Below are positions 1-5,805 of a stretch of 6,465 nucleotides of DNA, piece after piece. Below the pieces are notes generated by a model. That model was not told where the DNA came from and searched no databases. It saw only the letters and a program-made list of their open reading frames with translations. Positions within the stretch are counted from its first letter, which is position 1; every line of letters starts with the position of its first letter. Origin of the DNA: Candidatus Brocadiia bacterium (lineage in GTDB: Bacteria > Planctomycetota > PUPC01 > DSUN01); NCBI GenBank assembly GCA_016782825.1, contig JADHXT010000212.1:1-6465 (forward strand), in the 5' to 3' direction. The translations under genes were made by a program, and so were the position numbers.

Positions 1-2173
1 ACTCTACTTTGCGCACCAGCGCCAGCATTTTTTCCACACTTGTCTGCGGCCGCTCGCAGGCTCCGTTGCGGCACACATAGGCCGTGGCCTTGCCGTTCAC
101 GCTCACCTGTGCCTTCGTGAAGGTGGCGATGCGGGTGATGGGCGGATCGTCGCTTCCCGTGGGCCGCAGCAGGACCACCGTGTTGGGCAGAAACTGCGTG
201 CGCAGAGCCCGCACCATGGCCTCCGTGTCCGCAGCCTCGCTCTTGCCGGCGATCACCACCTCGTGGCTCGGGCCCACACCGAAGTCGAGTGCCACAAGAA
301 GCTGTGTGTGGGCCACGGGAGCGCGCGCCACGCCCTTTGAGAAAGCGCGGCTGATGGCGTCGGCCCTCTCCGCGAGGTCGATGCGCCCCGTGATGCGACT
401 CAGCCGCAGCAGATTGAGTATGGCCACCGAGTTGGCTGATGGCAGCGCTCCGTCATACACTTCCTTCGTCCGCACGAGCAGTTTCTCGCCATCGTCCGCC
501 GGGAAGAAGAAGCCGCCGCCTTTCTCATCCCAGTAGTGGCGGAGCATCCGATCGGTGAGGGCAATGGCGGCTTCCAGGTGGCTGGTGTCGAACGTGGCTT
601 CGTACAGCTCCAGGAGGCCCCACACGAAGAAGGCATAGTCGTCGGCGTGTGCGGGCAGCCCGGCCTGGCCATCGCGGTAGCGGTGCAGGAGCCGGCCATC
701 GGGCGTGCGGAGCGTCTTCAGCACGAATGCGGCCGCACGGCTCGCGGCCTGGGCGTAGCGCGGCTCGTCCAGGGCGCGCGCGGCCTTGGCGAACGCGGCG
801 ATCATGAGGCCATTCCAGTCGGTGAGGATCTTGTCGTCCTTGCCGGGATACACGCGCTTCTCGCGGATGGCGAAGAGCTTCTGCCGTGCGGCCTCGAGGG
901 CATCGCCCCCGGCGGCCAACCCGGCGAGTTGCTGAGTCCTGTGAAGAATGTTCAGGCCGGGCTTGGGGCCGCCGGGATGCGCCGGGGTGTTGCCCTTTTC
1001 CTGAATGTTGAACGCCTCGATTGCCAGGGCGGCATCGTCGCCGAGCACCTGCTGCACCTCGTCCCGCGTCCAGAGATAGAACTGGCCTTCCTCGCCCTCG
1101 CTGTCGGCGTCTTCGGCGCAGTAGAAGCCGCCGGCGGGAGCGGTCATGTCACGCAACACGTAGGTGAGAATCTCGCGGGTGGTGCGGGCATATTCGTCCT
1201 TGCCGGTGGCCTGGTGGGCCTCGGTGTAGGCCATGGCAAGGAGGGCCTGGTCGTAGAGCATCTTCTCGAAGTGGGGCACGAGCCAACGGGGGTCGGTGGC
1301 GTAGCGGTGGAAGCCGAAGCCCACGTGGTCGTAGATGCCGCCATCGCGCATGCTCTGGAGCGTCTTCTCCACCATGGCGAGGGCGCGTGCGTTGCCGGAG
1401 CGACGCCAGTAGCGGAGCAGAAAGAACAGGTTGTGCGGGGTGGGAAACTTCGGCGCGCCGTTGAAGCCGCCGTGTTGCTCGTCGAAGCGCTGCTCGAGTT
1501 GGTTGTAGGCCAGGGTCAGAGTGGCCTCGCCCAACGCCGCACCCGGCTTGGCATCATCCAGGCGATCCAGCGCGCGGGCAATCTGTTCGGTCGACTTCTC
1601 GATGTCGGCCCGACGCGACTTCCACACCTCGACGACGCGCGGCACAAGCTCCATCAGCCCCGTGCGTCCCATGCGGGCGCGCTTGGGAATGTAGGTGGCG
1701 GCGAAGAAGGGACGTTTGTCAGGAGTCATGATGATGGTGAGCGGCCAGCCCCCACTGCCCGTCATCATCTGGCATACGGCCATGTACACGTTGTCGATGT
1801 CCGGCCGCTCCTCGCGGTCGACCTTCACGCACACGAAGGCTTCGTTGAGCAGCCGCGCCGCTTCCTCGTCCTCGAACGACTCGTGTTCCATCACGTGGCA
1901 CCAGTGGCACGTGGAGTAGCCGATGGACAGGAAGATGGGCTTGTCCTCCTTCCGGGCCTTGCCGAAGGCCTCGTCGCCCCACGGATACCAGTCCACGGGG
2001 TTGTCTGCATGTTGCAGCAGGTAGGGGCTCTTTTCCTTCGCGAGGTGGTTCTGCGTCTTCTTCGCGTGCGTCGGGGTCGGTGTCCCGGCCATTATGCGCG
2101 GCTCCAATGTAATGATGGCGGCATACGCTCCCGCGGCTACACAGGCCAGTGCAATCCAACGCCGCCAGCACAT
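1..2173 (-). CDS. DUF255 / YyaL-type thioredoxin-domain protein with six-hairpin domain (3' end outside window)
   Basis: At least 724 residues are encoded and the frame is still open at the window edge; the family is usually about 600-750 residues, so little is missing. Residues 6-20 are a hydrophobic stretch after W3-R4-R5, giving a signal peptide or membrane anchor, so the protein probably acts outside the cytoplasm. The thioredoxin-like domain spans about 40-200. It has the family start SPYLLQHADNPVDWYPW (49-65), the redox motif CHWC (89-92) followed by HVMEHESFED, KVDREERPDID (117-127) and the GGWPL loop with P144. The rest is an alpha/alpha barrel like N-acylglucosamine 2-epimerase: FNGAPKFP (237-244), GGIYDHVGFGFHRY (278-291), HFEKMLYDQ (301-309) and AEDADSEGEEG (353-363), then ILTDWNGLMI, HADDYAF and LPSANSVA. 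Relatives are B. subtilis YyaL and human SPATA20. Their reaction is not established to my knowledge. Disulfide or thiol chemistry is likely from the CxxC. Confidence 0.95.
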   Translation of the reverse strand, partial: MCWRRWIALACVAAGAYAAIITLEPRIMAGTPTPTHAKKTQNHLAKEKSPYLLQHADNPVDWYPWGDEAFGKARKEDKPIFLSIGYSTCHWCHVMEHESFEDEEAARLLNEAFVCVKVDREERPDIDNVYMAVCQMMTGSGGWPLTIIMTPDKRPFFAATYIPKRARMGRTGLMELVPRVVEVWKSRRADIEKSTEQIARALDRLDDAKPGAALGEATLTLAYNQLEQRFDEQHGGFNGAPKFPTPHNLFFLLRYWRRSGNARALAMVEKTLQSMRDGGIYDHVGFGFHRYATDPRWLVPHFEKMLYDQALLAMAYTEAHQATGKDEYARTTREILTYVLRDMTAPAGGFYCAEDADSEGEEGQFYLWTRDEVQQVLGDDAALAIEAFNIQEKGNTPAHPGGPKPGLNILHRTQQLAGLAAGGDALEAARQKLFAIREKRVYPGKDDKILTDWNGLMIAAFAKAARALDEPRYAQAASRAAAFVLKTLRTPDGRLLHRYRDGQAGLPAHADDYAFFVWGLLELYEATFDTSHLEAAIALTDRMLRHYWDEKGGGFFFPADDGEKLLVRTKEVYDGALPSANSVAILNLLRLSRITGRIDLAERADAISRAFSKGVARAPVAHTQLLVALDFGVGPSHEVVIAGKSEAADTEAMVRALRTQFLPNTVVLLRPTGSDDPPITRIATFTKAQVSVNGKATAYVCRNGACERPQTSVEKMLALVRKVE

Positions 2174-2179
2174 CGTGTT

Positions 2180-2188
2180 CTCTCCTCT
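2180..2188 (-). promoter_or_regulatory. Ribosome binding site of the DUF255 gene
   Basis: The minus strand reads AGAGGAGAG here, containing AGGAG 8 bases before the ATG at 2173. It is the best Shine-Dalgarno sequence seen in the window and decides the start in favour of 2173 over the internal ATG at codon 28, thereby including the hydrophobic N-terminal segment. Confidence 0.8.
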
Positions 2189-2292
2189 GCTCCCAGTCTG
2201 CCTTGCCATAGACACCAATGCGAGAACCGTGCCGGCAGATCCCCGTACCGTGCGAAAGCTCTATCCCATTGTCCTGTATGCCCTTATGCTTT

Positions 2293-2308
2293 TGCCCACT
2301 GGCTGCCA
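2293..2308 (-). promoter_or_regulatory. Sigma-54 (-24/-12) promoter candidate for the DUF255 gene
   Basis: The minus strand reads TGGCAGCCAGTGGGCA. GG (2307-2306) and GC (2295-2294) are separated by exactly 10 bases, as sigma-54 requires, and the TGGCA of the -24 box is complete. The -12 box is GGGCA where TTGCA is usual, so the match is partial. Transcription would begin near 2283, leaving a leader of about 110 bases before the ATG at 2173. Its place directly downstream of a sigma-54 activator gene and of repeated half-sites raises its credibility. Confidence 0.4.
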
Positions 2309-2339
2309 CTGTCGCGTCAAGCCCACTTGGATGAGACAG
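2309..2339. promoter_or_regulatory. Inverted half-site pair (site B) abutting the -24 element
   Basis: CTGTCGCGTC (2309-2318) faces GATGAGACAG (2330-2339), with 8 of 10 complementary positions. The TGTCGC and TGAGACA cores are spaced 15 bp apart, about one helical turn more than in the compact dyad at 3958-3978. The left arm touches the candidate -24 box (2306-2307), so a protein bound here could block or assist polymerase rather than act as a distant enhancer. Confidence 0.4.
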
Positions 2340-2500
2340 TCGGGCGGCTCAGCAGGATCGCGTACCCCGGCCGCTCCTGCCAGCGTCAAAGCCCAAGAGT
2401 ATACGTGGTAGGTGTTTATGGAGCGTGGCGCGGCAGGGCGCTGCCCACGATCTGTCGCATGTGTTTCAGATGGGAAGCGGACCAGATGAGACAGGCGGGC
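2330..2500. repeat. 16-bp direct repeat flanking the intergenic region
   Basis: GATGAGACAGTCGGGC (2330-2345) and GATGAGACAGGCGGGC (2485-2500) differ at one base and lie 155 bp apart in the same orientation. The second copy reaches the first base of the activator's stop codon. Each copy contains the TGAGACA half-site of a different dyad. Such a long near-match in about 330 bp is unlikely to be chance, so either duplicated regulator sites or a small duplication is plausible. Confidence 0.7.
2452..2494. promoter_or_regulatory. Wide inverted half-site pair (site A), possible upstream activating sequence
   Basis: CTGTCGCAT (2452-2460) and ATGAGACAG (2486-2494) are reverse complements at 8 of 9 positions. 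They carry the same TGTCGCA and TGAGACA cores as the dyad at 3958-3978, but with a 27-bp spacer instead of 5, an increase of about two helical turns. The pair begins just after the stop codon of the sigma-54 activator gene and lies about 170-210 bp upstream of the predicted start of DUF255 transcription, a normal distance for a sigma-54 enhancer. Confidence 0.45.
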
Positions 2501-3882
2501 TAGCCACCCATCTCGTCAAGGAAGCGGTACAGGGTGGCGCGCGACACGCCGAGATTGCGCGCCGCCAGCACCTTGTTGCCTTTGGCTTCCTCGAGCGCGC
2601 GCCGCACGGCGGGAGCCGCGAGCTTGCGGCGGCGCCGCCGCCGCGACGCGCGGGGCACACCATCGCCGTGAGCGACCGTGGCGGGAAGGTGCTCCGGCAG
2701 CAGGTTGCCGCCGTGGCACTTGATCAGCGCGTATTGGATGGCGTTCTGGAGCTCGCGCACGTTGCCCGGCCAGTCGTGGTCCATGAGCAGGCCGAGCGTC
2801 TCGGGCGCAAGAAACACGTCGGCGCGGCCGGCATCCTCGAGGGCCTGGCACAGGATGTATTCGGCCAGGAGGGGGATGTCGTTGCGGCGGTCGCGCAGCG
2901 GGGGCATGGTCACGGGCACCACGCACAGGCGGTAGAAAAGGTCATCGCGGAACCGGCCGGCGTCCGCCTCGGCCCGCAGGTCGCGGTTGGTGGCGCTGAT
3001 CACCCGTGCGTCCACGCGGACGGTCTCCTCGCCGCCCACGCGCTCGAAGGTGCCTTCCTGGAGCACGCGGAGGAGCTTCACCTGGATGGAGCCGGGGATA
3101 TCGCCCACTTCGTCGAGGAAGATGGTGCCGCCGTTGGCCAGCTCGAAGCGGCCCTTCTTATCGCGAATGGCGCCCGTGAAGGCGCCCCGCACGTGGCCGA
3201 ACAGCTCGCTCTCGAGCAGGCTCTCCGGCAGCGCCGAGCAGTTGACCGGCACGAAGAGCTTGCCCGATCGCGGGCCTTCGTTGTGGATGGCGGCCGCCAC
3301 GAGCTCCTTGCCTGTGCCGCTTTCGCCCAGGATGAGCACGGGGGCCGACACTTCGGCCAGCTCGCCGATGGTGTCGAACACGTCGAGCATCTTCGGGTCG
3401 CGGCCCACGATGCCGGCAAAGCTCTGCTCCGCCCTGAGGCGTCGCCGCAGGTGGCTCACCTCGGTGATGTCCTCGAGCACCACGATGGCAAACCGTTTGC
3501 CCCCGTACGTCACCGGCGCGGCGCTCACCAGGAAATTGAGCTCTTCGGTGCGACCGTCCATCACCACGCGGCGGCGCGTCCTCTGACGGCGCACCTCCGC
3601 ACCGTTCAGCGCGCTCTGCGCCACGGCGCGCACGTCGCAGGCCTCGCACATCGCCCCGTGGCCACAGCCTTCCGGGCTGTCCTCCACATGCGCACACCGC
3701 AGCACCTTGCCTGGCAGTTGCCCGATGCCGGCCGACGCTTCGAGGGCGAAGGTGCGCTGCGCCACTTCATTGATGCTCTGGGCGCGCAGCGCTTCGTCCA
3801 CGACGATCACACCGCAGGGAATCGCCTGGAAGAGGGTATGCAGAAAGCCTTCCTGCTGGAGGAGATCGCCAATGTCAGCCAT
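2500..3882 (-). CDS. Sigma-54-dependent transcriptional activator with Cys-rich PAS sensor domain
   Basis: The product has 460 residues and a complete enhancer-binding protein layout. A PAS-type sensor occupies about residues 10-142. A sigma-54 AAA+ ATPase domain spans about 158-390, with Walker A GESGTGKE at 186-193, the sigma-54-contacting GAFTGA at 233-238, Walker B GGTIFLDEVG at 251-260, and the arginine-finger segment FRDDLFYRL. A Fis-type helix-turn-helix lies at about 430-456 (NKVLAARNLGVSRATLYRFL). There is no receiver domain, so control is probably by direct sensing rather than phosphorelay. The PAS domain carries C63-x9-C73-x5-C79-x2-C82 with nearby H65 and H75, which could bind metal or respond to redox. 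A run of six Arg (414-419) precedes the DNA-binding domain. It acts in the cytoplasm, remodelling sigma-54 holoenzyme with ATP. The start ATG has a weak GTGGGGG upstream (3887-3893). The repeats on both sides of the gene are its likely targets. Confidence 0.96.
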   Translation of the reverse strand: MADIGDLLQQEGFLHTLFQAIPCGVIVVDEALRAQSINEVAQRTFALEASAGIGQLPGKVLRCAHVEDSPEGCGHGAMCEACDVRAVAQSALNGAEVRRQRTRRRVVMDGRTEELNFLVSAAPVTYGGKRFAIVVLEDITEVSHLRRRLRAEQSFAGIVGRDPKMLDVFDTIGELAEVSAPVLILGESGTGKELVAAAIHNEGPRSGKLFVPVNCSALPESLLESELFGHVRGAFTGAIRDKKGRFELANGGTIFLDEVGDIPGSIQVKLLRVLQEGTFERVGGEETVRVDARVISATNRDLRAEADAGRFRDDLFYRLCVVPVTMPPLRDRRNDIPLLAEYILCQALEDAGRADVFLAPETLGLLMDHDWPGNVRELQNAIQYALIKCHGGNLLPEHLPATVAHGDGVPRASRRRRRRKLAAPAVRRALEEAKGNKVLAARNLGVSRATLYRFLDEMGG

Positions 3883-3928
3883 GGAACCCCCACTTCGACC
3901 CGAGCGCCGCGCGCCTCACGAGGTCATC

Positions 3929-3957
3929 AGATTACCTCTTTCGCAACTGTCGCGCAA
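3929..3957 (-). promoter_or_regulatory. Weak sigma-70-type promoter candidate for the sigma-54 activator
   Basis: On the minus strand TTGCGC (3957-3952) and TAATCT (3934-3929) are separated by 17 bp, with transcription expected to begin near 3922, about 40 bases before the ATG. Each hexamer matches only about half of the E. coli consensus. A competing reading is a degenerate -24/-12 element, TTGCGCGACAGTTGCG (3957-3942), which keeps the GC but has TG where GG is expected. The overlap with the repeats above would suit autoregulation. Confidence 0.25.
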
Positions 3958-3964
3958 GTGTCGC
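3943..3964. repeat. 11-bp tandem direct repeat in the sigma-54 activator leader
   Basis: GCAACTGTCGC (3943-3953) is followed without a gap by GCAAGTGTCGC (3954-3964), matching at 10 of 11 positions. The unit length is about one helical turn, so both TGTCGC cores face the same side of the DNA. The repeat lies in the 102-bp gap between the hyaluronidase-like gene and the sigma-54 activator, and overlaps the candidate -35 box at 3952-3957. A protein-binding array is the likely reading. Confidence 0.7.
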
Positions 3965-3978
3965 AGGAAGTGAGACAC
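3958..3978. promoter_or_regulatory. Inverted-repeat operator candidate GTGTCGCA-N5-TGAGACAC
   Basis: The arms GTGTCGCA (3958-3965) and TGAGACAC (3971-3978) are reverse complements at 7 of 8 positions, with a 5-bp spacer. The size and form match the roughly 17-21 bp dyads bound by Fis-type helix-turn-helix domains of sigma-54 activators such as NtrC. The site starts 75 bp upstream of the activator ATG, and its left arm is the second unit of the 11-bp tandem repeat. The same half-sites recur before the DUF255 gene. Binding by the activator itself is inferred. Confidence 0.5.
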
Positions 3979-3984
3979 GCCGCA

Positions 3985-5805
3985 TCACGAGGCATCCCGG
4001 AGCGCGAAGAGGCGAGTCTCGGCGTCCGCGGGCAGAACAAGCGTGCGCCCTCTCACGCCATCGAAGTCGTTGAGGACAATCGGCCGCGGCGTGCCGCCGT
4101 GGAGGACGAGCGGGTCGTACGTGGCCATCACGTGGATGCGCCCGAGCTTCACGCGACGCACGATAGGCAACTCCTCGCCGAACTGCTTCTGCGCGGGCAC
4201 GTCCACCTTCACGTCGCCGTGGCGCAGAACATATTCGAGCGGCTTCACGAGCGCGAGGCCCTCGATGAACGCGGCCACGGGCTCGGCCGGAGGGCGGAGG
4301 TGCGGCAGCAGCTTGTCGCGAGGCATGGTATGGACGGGCTTGTCGGGCGTGCAGCCATACTTGCCGCCGGCGTTGCCTTTCTCAATGCGCTGGAAGCGCA
4401 CCAGGCCATCCTCGGCCACGCTGAGGACGTGGAGCGCGTCGTAGCGCCGGAAGAGGGTCTCAGGCGTTCGAGCCTTCCCTCCCACTGAGGCGCACCGGAA
4501 GGGCTCGCCCACAAGCACATCGTTCATCCGCCACTGTTTGGCCTTGCCGTCCCACGTGCGGAGTTGAGGCACATTGTGGTTACCCGTGCCACTCCAGTTC
4601 CACAACACGATGCCATCCACTCCGGCGAAGAAGGCCAGAGCGACCATAGCCCGCACGTCCTCGTCGGGCAGGGGCTGGTTGGCCCACCATCGCCAGCCGC
4701 CGCCTCCGCCGTGGAGCAGCGTCCAGTAGTAGGGGCGGACGGGCTTCGGCTTGCCCCTGGAGCGCACGAGGCGCAGGTTCAGGTCGATGTTGGCCAGGGT
4801 GTAGGCCACGTTGCGCGGCGACCAGTAGAAGCAGTAGACCGACGGGTTGAGTATGTCCACCGCGTCGTAGATCCGCTTGCCGAAGGCATTCCACGCCCAG
4901 TCGGTGGCCGGCTCCACGCGGGAATGTTCCAGGTCCCAGAACGTGCGGCGGAAGGGCTGCCAGCCATAGAGGCTGATATTCTTCCATCCCGCCGTGCGGG
5001 CGGCCTGGACGGGCGCGGTGTAGGTCTTGGCGTAGCCGTCGTAGTAGCGTTTCTCGAAGGCGTCCTGCTCCTCCTCGCTGGCGTCGGTGGGATACCAAGT
5101 CATCTCGCGGAGTGCCGCAGGGCCGGGCAGCGGGTGTTCGAGGTCGATCATCAGCGAGCCGTAGCCGGACTGCGACTTGAAGACGCCTTCGTCGCGGAGT
5201 TTCCTGGCCACGTCCTGGGCGGCGAGCTTGTCGTAGCGGAGGTCGGGGACGCGCTCGTGCCAGTTCACAAAGCCGCCCCAGCGGAGGAACTGGGTGCCCT
5301 TGGGCAGATGGCCGCGGCGGTCGGCGGGCTCCGACGCGTAGGGGGTGACGATGCCGAAGCCGTGGACGGCCGCGTAGTCGGTCATCGGCCACGTGTGGTG
5401 TCCGCCGTAGCTGAACTCGTTGTGGAAGAAGCGGAAGCGGAAGCGCTGGATGCCACGGGCCACGTAGGGGCGCTGGTCGGGCGCGCAGCCGTCGGCCATG
5501 GCGTCGCGGTACGGCTTGGTTGGCTTGCCCAGGACAGGCGGGTCGTCGTCGAGCGCCACTCCCCGAAGCGCCTCGATCGTGAGCGACTGCTCGGCCGAGA
5601 GCACGAGCCTGCCCGCACCCGATGGCAGCAGCACACCCGCCATTCCCTTCACCTTGCCTGCGAGCGCCTGTAGCTCGGCTTCGGCGCGCTGCACCTCCCC
5701 ACCCGCGTCAGCAAGGGGAGCCAGCGTCGCGGCCCACAGCACCACGCTGCACATCACGCGGGTCGTACGCCCACACTTGTCTGAGGGTGCTTTGCTGCCC
5801 GTCAT
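3985..5805 (-). CDS. Exported TIM-barrel protein resembling GH56 hyaluronidases
   Basis: The product has 606 residues. Residues 1-34 look like a Sec signal peptide: a basic region (K10, R13, R16), a hydrophobic core VMCSVVLWAATLAPL, and a likely cut after ADA at 34. Residues from about 110 to 430 read like a TIM barrel. GSLMIDLEH at 217-224 places D221-x-E223 at a strand end, as in the catalytic DxE of GH56 hyaluronidases. ISLYGWQPF (277-285), NPSVYCFYW (320-328) and PYYWTLLHG (358-366) look like successive strands, followed by a helix and DGIVLWNWSG (397-406), which parallels the GxxGIVLWG strand of GH56. About 200 further residues form a C-terminal region rich in beta-type sequence. If the resemblance holds, E223 would be the general acid and the substrate an N-acetylhexosamine polysaccharide. 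This is inference from motif order, and another TIM-barrel hydrolase family or an inactive relative is possible. It is coupled to the upstream cytochrome gene. Confidence 0.75.
   Translation of the reverse strand: MTGSKAPSDKCGRTTRVMCSVVLWAATLAPLADAGGEVQRAEAELQALAGKVKGMAGVLLPSGAGRLVLSAEQSLTIEALRGVALDDDPPVLGKPTKPYRDAMADGCAPDQRPYVARGIQRFRFRFFHNEFSYGGHHTWPMTDYAAVHGFGIVTPYASEPADRRGHLPKGTQFLRWGGFVNWHERVPDLRYDKLAAQDVARKLRDEGVFKSQSGYGSLMIDLEHPLPGPAALREMTWYPTDASEEEQDAFEKRYYDGYAKTYTAPVQAARTAGWKNISLYGWQPFRRTFWDLEHSRVEPATDWAWNAFGKRIYDAVDILNPSVYCFYWSPRNVAYTLANIDLNLRLVRSRGKPKPVRPYYWTLLHGGGGGWRWWANQPLPDEDVRAMVALAFFAGVDGIVLWNWSGTGNHNVPQLRTWDGKAKQWRMNDVLVGEPFRCASVGGKARTPETLFRRYDALHVLSVAEDGLVRFQRIEKGNAGGKYGCTPDKPVHTMPRDKLLPHLRPPAEPVAAFIEGLALVKPLEYVLRHGDVKVDVPAQKQFGEELPIVRRVKLGRIHVMATYDPLVLHGGTPRPIVLNDFDGVRGRTLVLPADAETRLFALRDAS
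5802..5805 (-). other. ATGA stop/start overlap (translational coupling)
   Basis: The TGA of the HzsA-like gene (5802-5804) and the ATG of the hyaluronidase-like gene (5803-5805) share four bases. No good Shine-Dalgarno sequence is visible just upstream of this ATG, so translation probably depends on ribosomes finishing the upstream gene. This fixes the start of the downstream gene, because the open frame extends much further upstream (to 6408) only as a shadow of the HzsA-like coding sequence. Confidence 0.85.

Noticed and set aside
2141..2173. Lipoprotein signal at Cys11 of the DUF255 protein
   Set aside because: The residues before Cys are A-L-A rather than a standard lipobox, and the preceding hydrophobic stretch is too short. 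A plain signal peptide or anchor fits better.
2398..2403. TATACT on the minus strand as a sigma-70 -10 box for the DUF255 gene
   Set aside because: There is no acceptable -35 box 16-18 bp upstream and no extended -10 TG, and it would give a leader of more than 200 bases.
2425..2448. Hairpin GGCAG-N4-CTGCC as terminator of the activator gene
   Set aside because: The stem is only 5 bp with an interrupted extension, and no run of T follows on the minus strand.
536..2503. 655-codon open frame on the plus strand
   Set aside because: It lies antisense to the DUF255 gene, whose family motifs run throughout. Long antisense frames are expected at this GC content, and the translation shows no domain motif.
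2425..4488. 687-codon open frame on the plus strand
   Set aside because: It is antisense to the sigma-54 activator and part of the barrel gene, is rich in His, Ala, Glu and Arg without recognisable motifs, and crosses two real genes and the gap between them.
4564..5673. 369-codon open frame on the plus strand
   Set aside because: It is antisense to the hyaluronidase-like gene and has a low-complexity Val/Gly/Ala/Arg composition typical of shadow frames.
34..5783. Identical 13-mer CCACACTTGTCTG at 34-46 and 5771-5783
   Set aside because: Both copies lie inside coding sequence in unrelated contexts and neither shows further symmetry or flanking similarity, so chance is sufficient.
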